This document shows, in pieces, positions 26,614 to 35,856 of a stretch of DNA of 64,000 nt (positions are counted from its first letter, which is position 1; each line of letters starts with the position of its first letter). A model generated the notes under the pieces. It had not been told where the DNA came from, searched no databases, and worked only from the letters and a program-made list of their open reading frames with translations. Position numbers and translations under genes: made by a program. The DNA comes from Rothia nasimurium (GTDB taxonomy: Bacteria > Actinomycetota > Actinomycetes > Actinomycetales > Micrococcaceae): NCBI RefSeq assembly GCF_928381705.1, contig NZ_CAKMSR010000009.1:62001-126000 (forward strand), given 5' to 3'.

Positions 26614-29469
26614 CTAGACGCGGGGCTTTTCCTGCATCTCCCAGGTTTCAATGACATCGCCTTCCTTGATGTCGTTGAAGGAGCCCAGGCCGATACCACA
26701 CTCGTAGCCTTCGCGTACTTCGGTGGCGTCGTCCTTGAAGCGGCGCAGGGATTCGATGGTGAGGTTATCGGCGACAACCGCACCGTCGCGCACCAGGCGG
26801 GCCTTGGAGTTGCGCTTGATGATGCCGGTCTTGACGATGGAGCCTGCGATGTTGCCCCACTTGGAGGAGCGGAAGACTTCGCGGATTTCGGCGGAGCCGA
26901 GTTCGACTTCTTCGTATTCGGGCTTGAGCATGCCCTTGACGGCTGCTTCGACTTCTTCGATAGCGCGGTAGATGACGGAGTAGAACTTCATTTCTACGCC
27001 TTCACGATCGGCTAGTTCTGCCACGCGTTCGGCGGGGCGCACATTGAAGCCGATGATGATTGCGTTATCGACGGTTGCCAGGTTGACGTCGTTCTGGGTG
27101 ATAGCACCTACACCGCGGTGGATGACGCGCAGCTGAACTTCGTCGCCACCTGCCTCGATCTTCATGAGGGACTCTTCCAGTGCTTCAACAGCACCGGAGA
27201 CGTCGCCCTTGATGATGAGGTTGAGGGTGTCCATCTTGCCTTCTGCCACTGCGGCGTCGAAGGATTCGAGGGTAACGCGCTTGCGACGCTTGGCCAGCTG
27301 GGCATTGCGGTCGGCTGCTTCACGCTTTTCAGCGATCTGGCGGGCGGTGCGCTCTTCTTCGGTGGAGAGGAAGGTGTCACCTGCGCGGGGCACGGTGTTG
27401 AGGCCGAGTACCTGCACGGGGCGTGAGGGGCCGGCTTCTTCGACGTTGTTGCCGTTTTCGTCGAACATGGCGCGGACGCGGCCGTAGGCGGAGCCTGCGA
27501 CGATGGCGTCGCCGACGCGCAGGGTACCGGACTGGACGAGGACGGTGGTGACGGCACCGCGGCCCTTGTCGAGGTTAGCTTCGATGGCTACGCCGCGGGC
27601 TTCCTTGTTGGGGTTAGCCTTCAGTTCGAGGGCGCCGTCGGCGGTCAGGGTGACGGCTGCGAGCAGTTCGTCGATGTTCTTACCCTGGCGGGCTGAGACC
27701 TCTACGAACATGGTGTCGCCACCGTATTCTTCGGGTACCAGGCCGTATTCGGTGAGCTGACCGCGGATCTTGTCGGGGTTAGCGCCTTCCTTATCGATCT
27801 TGTTGACGGCAACAACGATCGGCACGTTAGCTGCCTGGGCGTGGTTGAGGGCTTCAACGGTCTGGGGCATAACGCCGTCGTCCGCTGCGACTACCAGGAT
27901 TGCGATGTCGGTGACCTTGGCACCGCGGGCACGCATGGCGGTGAAGGCCTCGTGACCGGGGGTGTCGATGAAGGTCAGGTAGCGTTCTTCGCCTTCGACC
28001 TCGGTGTGGATCTGGTAAGCACCGATGTGCTGGGTGATGCCGCCGGCTTCACCGTCGATGACGTTGGTGTTGCGGATGGCGTCGAGCAGGCGGGTCTTAC
28101 CGTGGTCGACGTGACCCATGACGGTGACAACGGGCGGGCGTACTTCAAGTACTTCGTCGTCCTCAGCCTCGGCTTCGGCAGCCAGGTTGATGTCGAAGGA
28201 TTCGAGCAGTTCGCGCTCTTCGTCCTCGGGGGAAACGATCTTGATGACGTAGCCCAGTTCAGCGCCGAGCAGCTCGAAGGTGTCCTCGTCGAGGGACTGG
28301 GTCTGGGTTGCCATTTCACCCAGGTGAATCAGGACGGTCACCAGGGCTGCGGCGTTTGCGCCAATTTTCTCGGCGAAGTCCATCAGTGAGGCACCGCGAC
28401 GCATACGGATCTCGGTGGTACCGTCGCCGTGGGGTACGGCTACGCCACCGATGGTAGGCTGACGCAGCTGCTCTTCACGACGCAGAGCTGACTTAGTCTT
28501 GCCCTTCTTCTTTTTGCCGCCACCGCGACCGAAGGCGCCCTGGGCGTTGCCGCGACCGCCACCGGGGCCACCGCGACCGGGGCCGCGGTTGAAGCCGCCG
28601 CCACCGTTACCGCCGCCGGGGCCGCCTGAGCCACGACGGGGGCCGCCACCTGAGGGGGCACCGGCGCCGCCACGGGCACCGACGTTACCGCTCATCTTGG
28701 TGGGCATCATGTTGGGTGAGGGGCGGTTGCCGCCACCTGCGGGTGCGGGGCGGGGTGCGCCGCCGGCAGGACGGGGGCCACCGGCACCTGCACCGGCGGG
28801 GCGGGGGGCGTTGTTGCGTCCGCCTGCGGGGCGGGGACCACCTGCACCGGCAGGACGGGGGCCGCCGGGGTTGTTGCCTCGGGCGTTACGGCCACCTGCG
28901 GGGCGGGGACCGCCTGAGCGCTCGCCGCGCTCATTGCGGTCGTTACGCTTGCCCATGCCCTGTGAGGGGGCAAAGGGGTTGTTGCCGGGGCGGGGGCCGG
29001 GCTTAGCGCCAGCAGGCTTGGGGGCTGCGGGTTTGGGAGCTGCCGGCTTAGGAGCAGACATACCCTGAGTGGTTGAGAAGGGGTTGTTGCCGGGGCGGGG
29101 GCCAGCGGGCTTAGCGGCGGCGTCCTTCTTCTCGGTGGCAGGTGCAGCCTCAGCTACGGGCTTGGGGGCAGCAGGGGCTGCCGGCTTGGGTGCTGCAGCA
29201 CCGGGCTTAGGGGCGGACGCACCCGGCTTCGGCGCAGATGCACCGGGCTTGGGGGCGGACGCGGGGGTAGCAGCCTTCTTCTCAGCGGCGGGGGCCTCTG
29301 CGGAGGCACCGGCGTTGGGGAAGGCGGCACGCAGTTTCTTAACTACGGGCGGTTCAAGGGTTGATGATGCACCCTTGACGAACTCGCCAAGTTCCTGAAG
29401 CTTAGCGACAGCTTCTTTAGAGGGGATTCCGAGTTCTTTAGCGATCTCGTGAACGCGGGGCTTAGCCAC
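26614..29469 (-). CDS. infB: Translation initiation factor IF-2
   Basis: GTPase that places initiator tRNA on the 30S subunit. The 951-residue protein has the N-terminal IF2_N helix bundle ([16 protein letters not shown]), a long Ala/Pro/Lys then Gly/Arg/Asn-rich linker (about residues 55-330) with tandem APKPGAS units, a second IF2_N domain ([20 protein letters not shown]), G1 GHVDHGKT near residue 448, DTPGHEAF and NKIDKEG, then domains II-IV. The large Gly/Arg linker is typical of actinobacterial IF-2. The unit order nusA-ylxR-infB-rbfA-truB is conserved. Confidence 0.97.
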   Translation of the reverse strand: MAKPRVHEIAKELGIPSKEAVAKLQELGEFVKGASSTLEPPVVKKLRAAFPNAGASAEAPAAEKKAATPASAPKPGASAPKPGASAPKPGAAAPKPAAPAAPKPVAEAAPATEKKDAAAKPAGPRPGNNPFSTTQGMSAPKPAAPKPAAPKPAGAKPGPRPGNNPFAPSQGMGKRNDRNERGERSGGPRPAGGRNARGNNPGGPRPAGAGGPRPAGGRNNAPRPAGAGAGGPRPAGGAPRPAPAGGGNRPSPNMMPTKMSGNVGARGGAGAPSGGGPRRGSGGPGGGNGGGGFNRGPGRGGPGGGRGNAQGAFGRGGGKKKKGKTKSALRREEQLRQPTIGGVAVPHGDGTTEIRMRRGASLMDFAEKIGANAAALVTVLIHLGEMATQTQSLDEDTFELLGAELGYVIKIVSPEDEERELLESFDINLAAEAEAEDDEVLEVRPPVVTVMGHVDHGKTRLLDAIRNTNVIDGEAGGITQHIGAYQIHTEVEGEERYLTFIDTPGHEAFTAMRARGAKVTDIAILVVAADDGVMPQTVEALNHAQAANVPIVVAVNKIDKEGANPDKIRGQLTEYGLVPEEYGGDTMFVEVSARQGKNIDELLAAVTLTADGALELKANPNKEARGVAIEANLDKGRGAVTTVLVQSGTLRVGDAIVAGSAYGRVRAMFDENGNNVEEAGPSRPVQVLGLNTVPRAGDTFLSTEEERTARQIAEKREAADRNAQLAKRRKRVTLESFDAAVAEGKMDTLNLIIKGDVSGAVEALEESLMKIEAGGDEVQLRVIHRGVGAITQNDVNLATVDNAIIIGFNVRPAERVAELADREGVEMKFYSVIYRAIEEVEAAVKGMLKPEYEEVELGSAEIREVFRSSKWGNIAGSIVKTGIIKRNSKARLVRDGAVVADNLTIESLRRFKDDATEVREGYECGIGLGSFNDIKEGDVIETWEMQEKPRV

Positions 29470-29698
29470 TTTTCTCCTGTTCTGGTTCGCACCGAACAGG
29501 GGCGAACCTTCAGTTTGTATGAGGTTTCAGCTGGGGTTCAGCTGGGTTTTTGCCGGTGGGTGAGCACAGGAAAGTACTCATTGCGCGGCACTCATCGGGT
29601 TTCCATCAGTTTTCTGACTCGCTTTCGTACACAGTAAGTCGTCAAACTCGTTGACATTGTTGGTTCGCCACCCCTGGCGGGGTCGAACCGGCCCTCCC

Positions 29699-29944
29699 CT
29701 ATGCGGGGATCACCAGTTCGTTGGCTTCGACCCGGGTTCTAAAGGCCCTGGCCAGCGCATTTTTTTTGAGCGCAAGGGCAAGGCATTCGGGTGTGTGGTG
29801 GAGCCAGGCTCCACGCCCCGGGAGGTTTTTGGCCCGGTCAAAGACTGCACGCGGGGGTTCAGTCTGTGTGAGGGCGATACGGACGAGGTCGTGGGCGGGT
29901 GCTGTGGTTCGGCAGCCGATGCAGGTGCGGACGGGGGTGTACAG
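29699..29944 (-). CDS. ylxR: YlxR family RNA-binding protein (apparent CTG start)
   Basis: An 81-residue YlxR/DUF448 protein identified by translating the nusA-infB gap. It carries the family signature RTCIGCR near its start, followed by DLVRIAL, FDRAKNLPGRGAWLH and ECLALALKKNALARAFR. The frame has no ATG, GTG or TTG between the in-frame upstream stop (TAA at about 29992-29990) and the conserved motif. The best start is CTG at 29944, preceded 8 bases upstream by AGGGAG. Context between nusA and infB is the expected one. Alternatives are a frameshift or sequencing error: an ATG at 30013 opens another frame. Function of YlxR is linked to RNA processing but remains loosely defined. Confidence 0.8.
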   Translation of the reverse strand: MYTPVRTCIGCRTTAPAHDLVRIALTQTEPPRAVFDRAKNLPGRGAWLHHTPECLALALKKNALARAFRTRVEANELVIPA

Positions 29945-30068
29945 CTGGAGCGCTCCCTTCGTGTTGTTCGCTTGTTTCCAGCAGGCTCTTTAGTGCTGAA
30001 CCTGCGGGCATGGCTGGCCGCCGACCAGTCATGAGCACTCTATGGTGGTGTGACCTCTATAGACCAGT

Positions 30069-30090
30069 TTAGCCCCCTTGCGGGGGCTAA
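30069..30090 (-). terminator. Hairpin after nusA
   Basis: Perfect 9-base arms TTAGCCCCC and GGGGGCTAA with a 4-base loop, 24 bases after the nusA stop. No T-run follows on the minus strand. Probably an attenuator or weak terminator separating rimP-nusA from ylxR-infB. Confidence 0.65.
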
Positions 30091-30114
30091 CGGCAAATAT
30101 GTTAGTCAGCTCTC

Positions 30115-31155
30115 TTATTCAGCGGCAGCTTCGGGGGCTTCTTCAGCACCCTCTTCGTTCGCTGCACGGGCTGCTGCCATCGCGGCCTCGTACTTGGAGG
30201 CTGAGATGATGTCGATGCGCCAGCCGGTGAGCTTAGCGGCTAGGCGGGCGTTCTGCCCTTCCTTGCCAATAGCCAGTGAAAGCTGGTCATCGGGCACAAT
30301 CGCGCGGGCAGAGAAGGTCTTGCGCTCGGTCACGGTGACTTCGCTGACCTTGGCCGGTGAAAGGGCGGCGGCGATGAACTCTTCGGGGCTCTCAGAGTGA
30401 TCGACGATATCAATCTTCTCGTTGTTGAGTTCACCCATCACGGCGCGCACACGGGCACCCATCTCGCCGATGCAGGAGCCCTTGGGGTTGACGCCGGGCT
30501 TGGTGGCGCGGACTGCAATCTTGGTGCGGTGGCCAGCTTCGCGGGCAATCGCCATGATTTCTACCGAGCCGTCAGCAATCTCGGGGACCTCGTGCTCGAA
30601 GAGGCGGCGCACCAGGTTGGGGTGGGAACGAGAGAGCACGATGGAGGGGCCCTTGGGGCCGCGCTTGGCTTCCAGCACGTAGGCGCGGATGCGGGTGTTG
30701 TGGGCGTAACGCTCACCGGGCACCTGCTCGTTGGTGGGCAGCACAGCTTCAAGGGTGCCTAAATCAACGTGAATCATGCGGGGGTTGGGGCCCTGCTGGA
30801 TAACACCTGAAATCAGCTGACCCTCACGGTCTTTGAACTCACCGAGCACGGCTGAATCCTGGGCATCGCGCAGACGCTGCTGGATGACCTGGCGGGCAGT
30901 AGAAGCCGCGATACGACCAAAGTTGTTGGGGGTGTCGTCGAACTCACCGATCTGCTGGTCGTTCTCATCGAGTTCAGGAGCCCAGATGGTGACCTTACCG
31001 CTGGTGCGGTCAAGCTCTGCACGTGAGCCACGGATGGCACCGGGCTGCTTCTGGTAGGCCAGCAGGATGGCGCTCTCAATCATCGGGATCAGGTTGTCGA
31101 TTGAGATGTCGCGCTCTTTTTCGAGCAGGCGGAGGTTGCTCAAATCAATGTCCAT
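30115..31155 (-). CDS. nusA: Transcription termination/antitermination protein NusA
   Basis: Binds RNA polymerase and nascent RNA to modulate pausing, termination and antitermination. The 346-residue protein has the N-terminal polymerase-binding domain ([20 protein letters not shown]), an S1 domain ([21 protein letters not shown]) and two KH domains ([45 protein letters not shown]). It ends in an Ala/Glu tail and lacks the acidic repeats of E. coli, as usual in actinobacteria. ATG at 31155 has GGAAGGG upstream; a longer frame from 31203 is rejected. Confidence 0.96.
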   Translation of the reverse strand: MDIDLSNLRLLEKERDISIDNLIPMIESAILLAYQKQPGAIRGSRAELDRTSGKVTIWAPELDENDQQIGEFDDTPNNFGRIAASTARQVIQQRLRDAQDSAVLGEFKDREGQLISGVIQQGPNPRMIHVDLGTLEAVLPTNEQVPGERYAHNTRIRAYVLEAKRGPKGPSIVLSRSHPNLVRRLFEHEVPEIADGSVEIMAIAREAGHRTKIAVRATKPGVNPKGSCIGEMGARVRAVMGELNNEKIDIVDHSESPEEFIAAALSPAKVSEVTVTERKTFSARAIVPDDQLSLAIGKEGQNARLAAKLTGWRIDIISASKYEAAMAAARAANEEGAEEAPEAAAE

Positions 31156-31290
31156 GGTTGGCCCTTCCGTGTAACACGGTGCCGGGGCAAAAAGCTCCGG
31201 CACCGCTTGCGGTGTATGTTCGCGCGCCTAGGCACGCGGCCTCAAAAGTATTGAGTTGTGGTCTTGTTTCTATATTCTAGCGAGTACTTG

Positions 31291-31890
31291 CTAGCGGTTG
31301 AATTCAATTTCTACCTTTGCGGCAGAAATTGTAGCCCAGGGCAGGGTGACGGCATCGCGGTAGCTCTCGGGCTGGCCCTTCTTGGTTTCTTTCTTCCGGC
31401 GCAGGACCGGGCCTTCCTCGGTCACAAAATCGAGTCGGGCCAGGTACTTCTCTCCCCCAGCCTCAGTAATCTCGATGAGACGGTCGATAGACCGCTTCCA
31501 GTGGCGGGTCTCAGTCAGAGGACTGGTCACACCGCGCGATGACACCTCAAGGGAGTAGGGCACTTCACCGTCATCAGCATCATCAAGAGCGGCTGACAGG
31601 GCCTGGGAAACCTCAGCAATGGTATCGAGAGACAGGGCATCGGTACGGTCTTCGGGGTAGTCCACCACGATTTCTAGGGTGCGGTTAGCGCCGCTGCCCT
31701 TAGCGGTCAGTTTCTCCAGCACCAGCTTGAACTCCTGCTCCACCACCCGGGTGACGGCCTCACGCACGCCCTCGACGCTCACAAAGCTACCGGCAGGGGC
31801 TTTCTTGGTGATGCCCTGCTCAGCGCGGGCAGCGGCCCGGCGCTCGCGGGCGTTGGGGGCGTCCTTTTTACTGGCTTTGGGTGATGCCAT
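31291..31890 (-). CDS. rimP: Ribosome maturation factor RimP
   Basis: Needed for 30S assembly. The 199-residue protein starts with a basic Lys/Arg/Ala extension (residues 1-40) and continues with the RimP N domain (VREAVTRVVEQEFKLVLEKL, NRTLEIVVDYPEDRTDALSLDTIAEVSQAL, EVSSRGVTSPLTETRHWKR) and the SH3-like C domain. It heads the rimP-nusA-ylxR-infB cluster. ATG at 31890 with AGGAGCTACG upstream is preferred over the longer frame to 31929. Confidence 0.93.
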   Translation of the reverse strand: MASPKASKKDAPNARERRAAARAEQGITKKAPAGSFVSVEGVREAVTRVVEQEFKLVLEKLTAKGSGANRTLEIVVDYPEDRTDALSLDTIAEVSQALSAALDDADDGEVPYSLEVSSRGVTSPLTETRHWKRSIDRLIEITEAGGEKYLARLDFVTEEGPVLRRKKETKKGQPESYRDAVTLPWATISAAKVEIEFNR

Positions 31891-32055
31891 CGCGCGTAGC
31901 TCCTGGTGTCTAGGGGTAGGTAAATCCATTCAAGCCTACCACCGGCTCCCAGTACGTCAGCCGAGAATTCGCTGAGGGCGGGCAGGCTACGGGACTTTTT
32001 GGCAGAATGGGAGGTGGGCTCTTGCCCGTCTGTTTTGTGTGAGAGGTAGCTGCCT

Positions 32056-32952
32056 ATGAATCGCTCTGTTCGTCTGACCCCGGTACTTGTGGCCGCTCTA
32101 TTAGCTGGTCTGCTGGTGGTGCTCCTTGCTGTGGGCTGGTTTTCGCAGCGGCAGGCGGAGCAGGTCCGCGCTGACCTTAGCGATCAGAGCACCATGGCTG
32201 CTCAGCTGACCGCCCTGCAGCAGGCAGCTGATGAGTCGGGTCAGGACGCGCTGGGGCAGGCGGCGCAGGCCGCCCTTGAGACCCTTGCCCCTGCGGCTCA
32301 GGACGTAACGGTTACGGAGTATGAGCCGGTAGAGCAGCAGCTCCAGAGCACGGTTTCGGCCCTGCTGGAGCTAGGTTTTGCGACCCAGGACGCCGGTGAT
32401 CGGGCTCGGGCTCTCACAGCCGTTGCGGATGTGTGGCAGGCTGCCCGCCAGGACGGGCTGACTACTGCCGCCTACCCCGAGGCCCTGACCGATGAGATAG
32501 CACATATCAGTAGCTACACCTGTGGTGATGAGGGGCTTACTGCCGGTGCCCCCGATAGTTCAGGCAGTGAACAGGTTGTACAGCCTGCCTCCCTACTGCC
32601 CCTGCAGCAGAGTATCTATCAGCTCAACTACGTCAGCGAGATCTACGCCGCCCGTGCCGAGCAGGGCTATACGGACGTAGCAGCCCAGGCAGCTCAGCTA
32701 GCAACAGCTACCACCGATATGGGGCACCTAGCTGCCCCCGTGCTGACCTGCTACGGGGTCTTTGAGGCGCCCGCGGCGTCCTACCCCCTTGTCGAAGCAG
32801 CGGACGCTTCCCCGCAGATCACCGACTTCACCGCGGCTATTGAATCCAACGCCCGCGCTGCCCTGGCCGACCAGACCCTCGCAACGTCAGCAGATGATAT
32901 TGAAGCCCTCGCCCTCATTCTGGCCCTCGATAGCCAGGAGCTTGCTGCCTAA
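32056..32952 (+). CDS. Ala-rich membrane-anchored protein, DUF4439-like
   Basis: A 298-residue protein with one N-terminal membrane helix (VLVAALLAGLLVVLLAVGW) and an Ala/Gln/Glu-rich helical extracytoplasmic part. The second half (LLPLQQSIYQLNYVSEIYAARAEQG, then ALILALDSQELAA) resembles the ferritin-like DUF4439 domain, and the position between rimP and proS on the opposite strand matches the DUF4439 gene of mycobacteria. No lipobox cysteine is seen. Function unknown. Its stop overlaps the end of the convergent permease gene by 4 bases. Confidence 0.65.
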   Translation: MNRSVRLTPVLVAALLAGLLVVLLAVGWFSQRQAEQVRADLSDQSTMAAQLTALQQAADESGQDALGQAAQAALETLAPAAQDVTVTEYEPVEQQLQSTVSALLELGFATQDAGDRARALTAVADVWQAARQDGLTTAAYPEALTDEIAHISSYTCGDEGLTAGAPDSSGSEQVVQPASLLPLQQSIYQLNYVSEIYAARAEQGYTDVAAQAAQLATATTDMGHLAAPVLTCYGVFEAPAASYPLVEAADASPQITDFTAAIESNARAALADQTLATSADDIEALALILALDSQELAA

Positions 32953-33749
32953 AGGGTACCCAGAATATCGGTGCCCAGCTTAATAATGAGGGCGCTGACT
33001 ACCACAATCATCATCCAGCGAATAAAGCGGCTCCCCCGGGCCAGCGCCGTACGCGCTCCCAGGTAGCCACCCACCATATTCGCTGCTCCCAGCAAAAGGC
33101 CAAGAGCCCACACCTGCTGACCTGCCACCGCAAACAGCACCAGAGCTCCCAGGTTAGTAGCGGCATTAATAATCTTGGTCTGGGCTGTTGACTGCAAGAA
33201 GCTGTAGCCCATCAACGACACCATGGCCATCATCAGAAAAGAGCCGGTGCCAGGGCCCAGCAGCCCGTCATAAAAACCGATGATCGCGCCGATTCCCAGC
33301 CCCACCATGAGGTGCTTGAGCCCCCGGTGTTTTAGCTGGGTCAGTTCACCGAGTGAAGGCTTGAACACTGTGTAGACCAGCACCAGCATCAGCGCCAGTA
33401 CGATGATGGGCTTGAAGAGTTCTTCGGGGAGGGCTGTGGCGACCAGGGCCCCGCCCATGCTGGTCACAAAGGCCAAGGACGCCGCAGGTAGGGTGGTGCG
33501 CACATCAACCGGGGTGCGCCGCAGGTAGGTTGCGGCGCTGGTGAGGGTACCGAAGACAGACCCCAGCTTGTTCACGGCGAGGGCTTGCACCGGTGAAAGC
33601 CCAGGAACCATGAGAACCGCAGGAAGCTGAATCATGCCGCCGCCGCCCACAACGGCGTCCACCCAGCCAGCGGCTAGGGCAGCCAGAAGCAACAAAACTA
33701 GCGTGGTCGGCTCAAGGCCGAGAGAGTCAAAGCCGAGGGTATCGAGCAC
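32949..33749 (-). CDS. TauE/SafE family sulfite exporter-like permease
   Basis: A 266-residue integral membrane protein with eight predicted helices and the two TauE/SafE repeat signatures (GWVDAVVGGGGMIQLP near the N-terminus and GFYDGLLGPGTGSFL in the second half). The family exports or imports sulfonates, sulfite or organic anions; substrate not deducible here. GTG at 33749 with AGGAAAGG upstream is preferred because the longer frame to 33785 runs into palindromic repeat B1. Confidence 0.88.
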   Translation of the reverse strand: MLDTLGFDSLGLEPTTLVLLLLAALAAGWVDAVVGGGGMIQLPAVLMVPGLSPVQALAVNKLGSVFGTLTSAATYLRRTPVDVRTTLPAASLAFVTSMGGALVATALPEELFKPIIVLALMLVLVYTVFKPSLGELTQLKHRGLKHLMVGLGIGAIIGFYDGLLGPGTGSFLMMAMVSLMGYSFLQSTAQTKIINAATNLGALVLFAVAGQQVWALGLLLGAANMVGGYLGARTALARGSRFIRWMMIVVVSALIIKLGTDILGTL

Positions 33750-33784
33750 GCTTCTGCCTTTCCTGGGAGTGCGGTTAAACCACA

Positions 33785-33847
33785 AGGTACCATCTAAGTC
33801 AGAAATGACCAGCTCGTTGGTGGTCTTTTCTGACTCAGATGGTACCT
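33785..33847. repeat. Palindromic repeat family B, copy 1
   Basis: A 63-base palindrome with 27-base arms (33785-33811 and 33821-33847) differing at two positions; ends AGGTACCATCT and AGATGGTACCT. The second copy is at 48993-49061. It lies 10 bases beyond the proS stop, where a terminator would be expected. Confidence 0.88.
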
Positions 33848-33857
33848 ACTGCGGGTG

Positions 33858-35657
33858 TTAGCCCTGAATCTCGGCCAGCAGCTCGGTCACGGCGTCCGCT
33901 ACGGCAACCTCGCGGGCTTCGCCGCTGCGGCGGTCCTTGATTTCAACCTTGCCCTCGGCAAAGCCGCGGCCGACCACCACGATAGTGGGCACGCCCAGCA
34001 GCTCAGCGTCGCCAAACTTCACACCGGGAGATACCTTGGGGCGGTCATCGAACATGACGTCAAGCCCGGCAGCTTCAAGGTCAGCAACCAGCTTTTCTGC
34101 GCCCTCTGCGACTTCGGTGCCCTTACCGGTCATCACCACGTGAACATCGGCCGGTGCCAGGTTACGGGGCCAAATCAGGCCCTTATCGTCGTGGTTGCCC
34201 TCGGCGATGGCAGCCAGGGCGCGGGTCACGCCCACACCGTAGGAGCCCATAGTGACGGTCTGCAGCTTGCCGTTCTGATCCAGCACTTTCAGACCCAGAG
34301 CTTCTGCGTACTTGCGGCCCAGGGCGAAGATGTGGCCCATCTCGATGCCGCGGGCTGCAATCAGGGGGCCGGAGCCGTCCGGAGCGGGGTCGCCCTCGCG
34401 TACCTCGCAAGCCTCGATCACGCCGTCAGCCTCAAAATCGCGGCCCAGCACCAGGTCGTAGACATGCTTCTGGTCTTCATTCGCACCGGTAATCCAGGCA
34501 GAGCCCTCAACCACGCGGGGGTCAACAAAGTAGGGAATACCGGTAGCTGACTCGGTGCCCAGGAGCTTCTCGGTCAGGGTCAGGCCGGGGCCGATGTAGC
34601 CCTTGACCAGCTGCGGGAACTTCTTGAAGTCCTCTTCGCTGGCAGCCTCGACCTCAACCTCGCCGCCGACGCCCAGCAGGGCGCCAACGTTGACCTCGAC
34701 GCGGCCCAGGTCAACAGCGCGGTCACCGGGCACGCCAATGGCAACCAGCTGGCGGCTGCCGTCGGGCAGGATAACGGCCAGCACCACGTTCTTCAGGGTG
34801 TCGGCGGCAGTCCAGGGCTCACCCTCGCGCGGGTGCAGGGCGTTGGACTGGTCAACCAGGGTTTCAATGGTCGGTGAGTCGGGGGTCAGCTCAACGCGGG
34901 CAGCGGGGGTGGCTGACGCATCTACGGGCTCGGGCACCACGGTAGTGACGGCCTCAACGTTTGCCGCGTAGCCACCCTCGGAGCGCACGAAGGTGTCTTC
35001 ACCAATCGGGGTGGGGTGCAGGAACTCTTCGGAGCGGGAGCCGCCCATAGCACCCGACTGTGCCTGGACGATAGCGATCTCAAGACCCAGGCGCTCAAAA
35101 ATCTTGATGTAGGCGGCACGGTGGGCCTGGTAGGCCTCTTCCAGGCCCTCATCATCGACGTTGAAGGAGTAGGAGTCCTTCATGATGAACTCGCGGCCGC
35201 GCAGCAGGCCGGCGCGGGGGCGGGCTTCATCGCGGTACTTGGTCTGAATCTGGTAGAGGTAAACCGGCAGGTCCTTGTAGGAGGTGTAGAGGTCCTTGAC
35301 CAGCAGGGTGAACATTTCCTCGTGGGTGGGGGCCAGCAGCATGTCTGCGCCCTTACGGTCCTTCAGGCGGAAGAGGTTGTCGCCGTATTCTTCCCAACGG
35401 TTGGTCGCTTCGTAGGGTTCGCGGGGAAGCAGAGCGGGGAAGTGAACTTCCTGGGCACCGATCGCGTTCATTTCTTCGCGCACGATGTTCTCAATCTTGC
35501 CCAGCACCTTCAGCCCCAGAGGCAGCCAGGTGTAGACGCCGGGGGCGGCACGGCGGATATAGCCGGCACGTACCAGGAGCTTGTGGCTTGCGACTTCGGC
35601 GTCGACGGGGTCTTCACGCAGGGTGCGCAGGAACAGGTGGGACAGGCGCTGGACCAA
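33858..35657 (-). CDS. proS: Prolyl-tRNA synthetase
   Basis: Charges tRNA-Pro. The 599-residue class II synthetase is the bacterial form with an editing insertion (about residues 235-400, LYDQS-like [10 protein letters not shown]). Motif 2 region [24 protein letters not shown] and motif 3 [17 protein letters not shown] are intact, with the anticodon-binding domain at the C-terminus. The start is probably TTG at 35657 ([16 protein letters not shown] follows), matching family N-termini; the frame extends to 35693. Confidence 0.95.
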   Translation of the reverse strand: MVQRLSHLFLRTLREDPVDAEVASHKLLVRAGYIRRAAPGVYTWLPLGLKVLGKIENIVREEMNAIGAQEVHFPALLPREPYEATNRWEEYGDNLFRLKDRKGADMLLAPTHEEMFTLLVKDLYTSYKDLPVYLYQIQTKYRDEARPRAGLLRGREFIMKDSYSFNVDDEGLEEAYQAHRAAYIKIFERLGLEIAIVQAQSGAMGGSRSEEFLHPTPIGEDTFVRSEGGYAANVEAVTTVVPEPVDASATPAARVELTPDSPTIETLVDQSNALHPREGEPWTAADTLKNVVLAVILPDGSRQLVAIGVPGDRAVDLGRVEVNVGALLGVGGEVEVEAASEEDFKKFPQLVKGYIGPGLTLTEKLLGTESATGIPYFVDPRVVEGSAWITGANEDQKHVYDLVLGRDFEADGVIEACEVREGDPAPDGSGPLIAARGIEMGHIFALGRKYAEALGLKVLDQNGKLQTVTMGSYGVGVTRALAAIAEGNHDDKGLIWPRNLAPADVHVVMTGKGTEVAEGAEKLVADLEAAGLDVMFDDRPKVSPGVKFGDAELLGVPTIVVVGRGFAEGKVEIKDRRSGEAREVAVADAVTELLAEIQG

Positions 35658-35773
35658 GTGGTTTCTCGCTTCTCTCGTACGGGGCCCGTCCACCGACCGT
35701 GCAGGCCGGGGTGGGCATACTTATCTACCAGTTTACCGCCAACCGGCGGGGTGTGTACCCCGCCTTAAAGAGA

Positions 35774-35827
35774 GGACGCCGGCACCCACTCCCCTGCCCG
35801 TGGGCAGGTAGGTGGGCACCGGCGTCC
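35774..35827. terminator. GGACGCC-type terminator hairpin (C1)
   Basis: A 54-base palindrome with outer arms GGACGCCGGCACC / GGTGGGCACCGGCGTCC and inner CCCCTGCCC/GGGCAGG stem, lying 30 bases after the LGFP protein gene stop. Its outer and inner words recur in the hairpin at 46539-46593. Confidence 0.75.
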
Positions 35828-35856
35828 GCGCAGAAAAATCTGCTCAGTCTAGGGGC

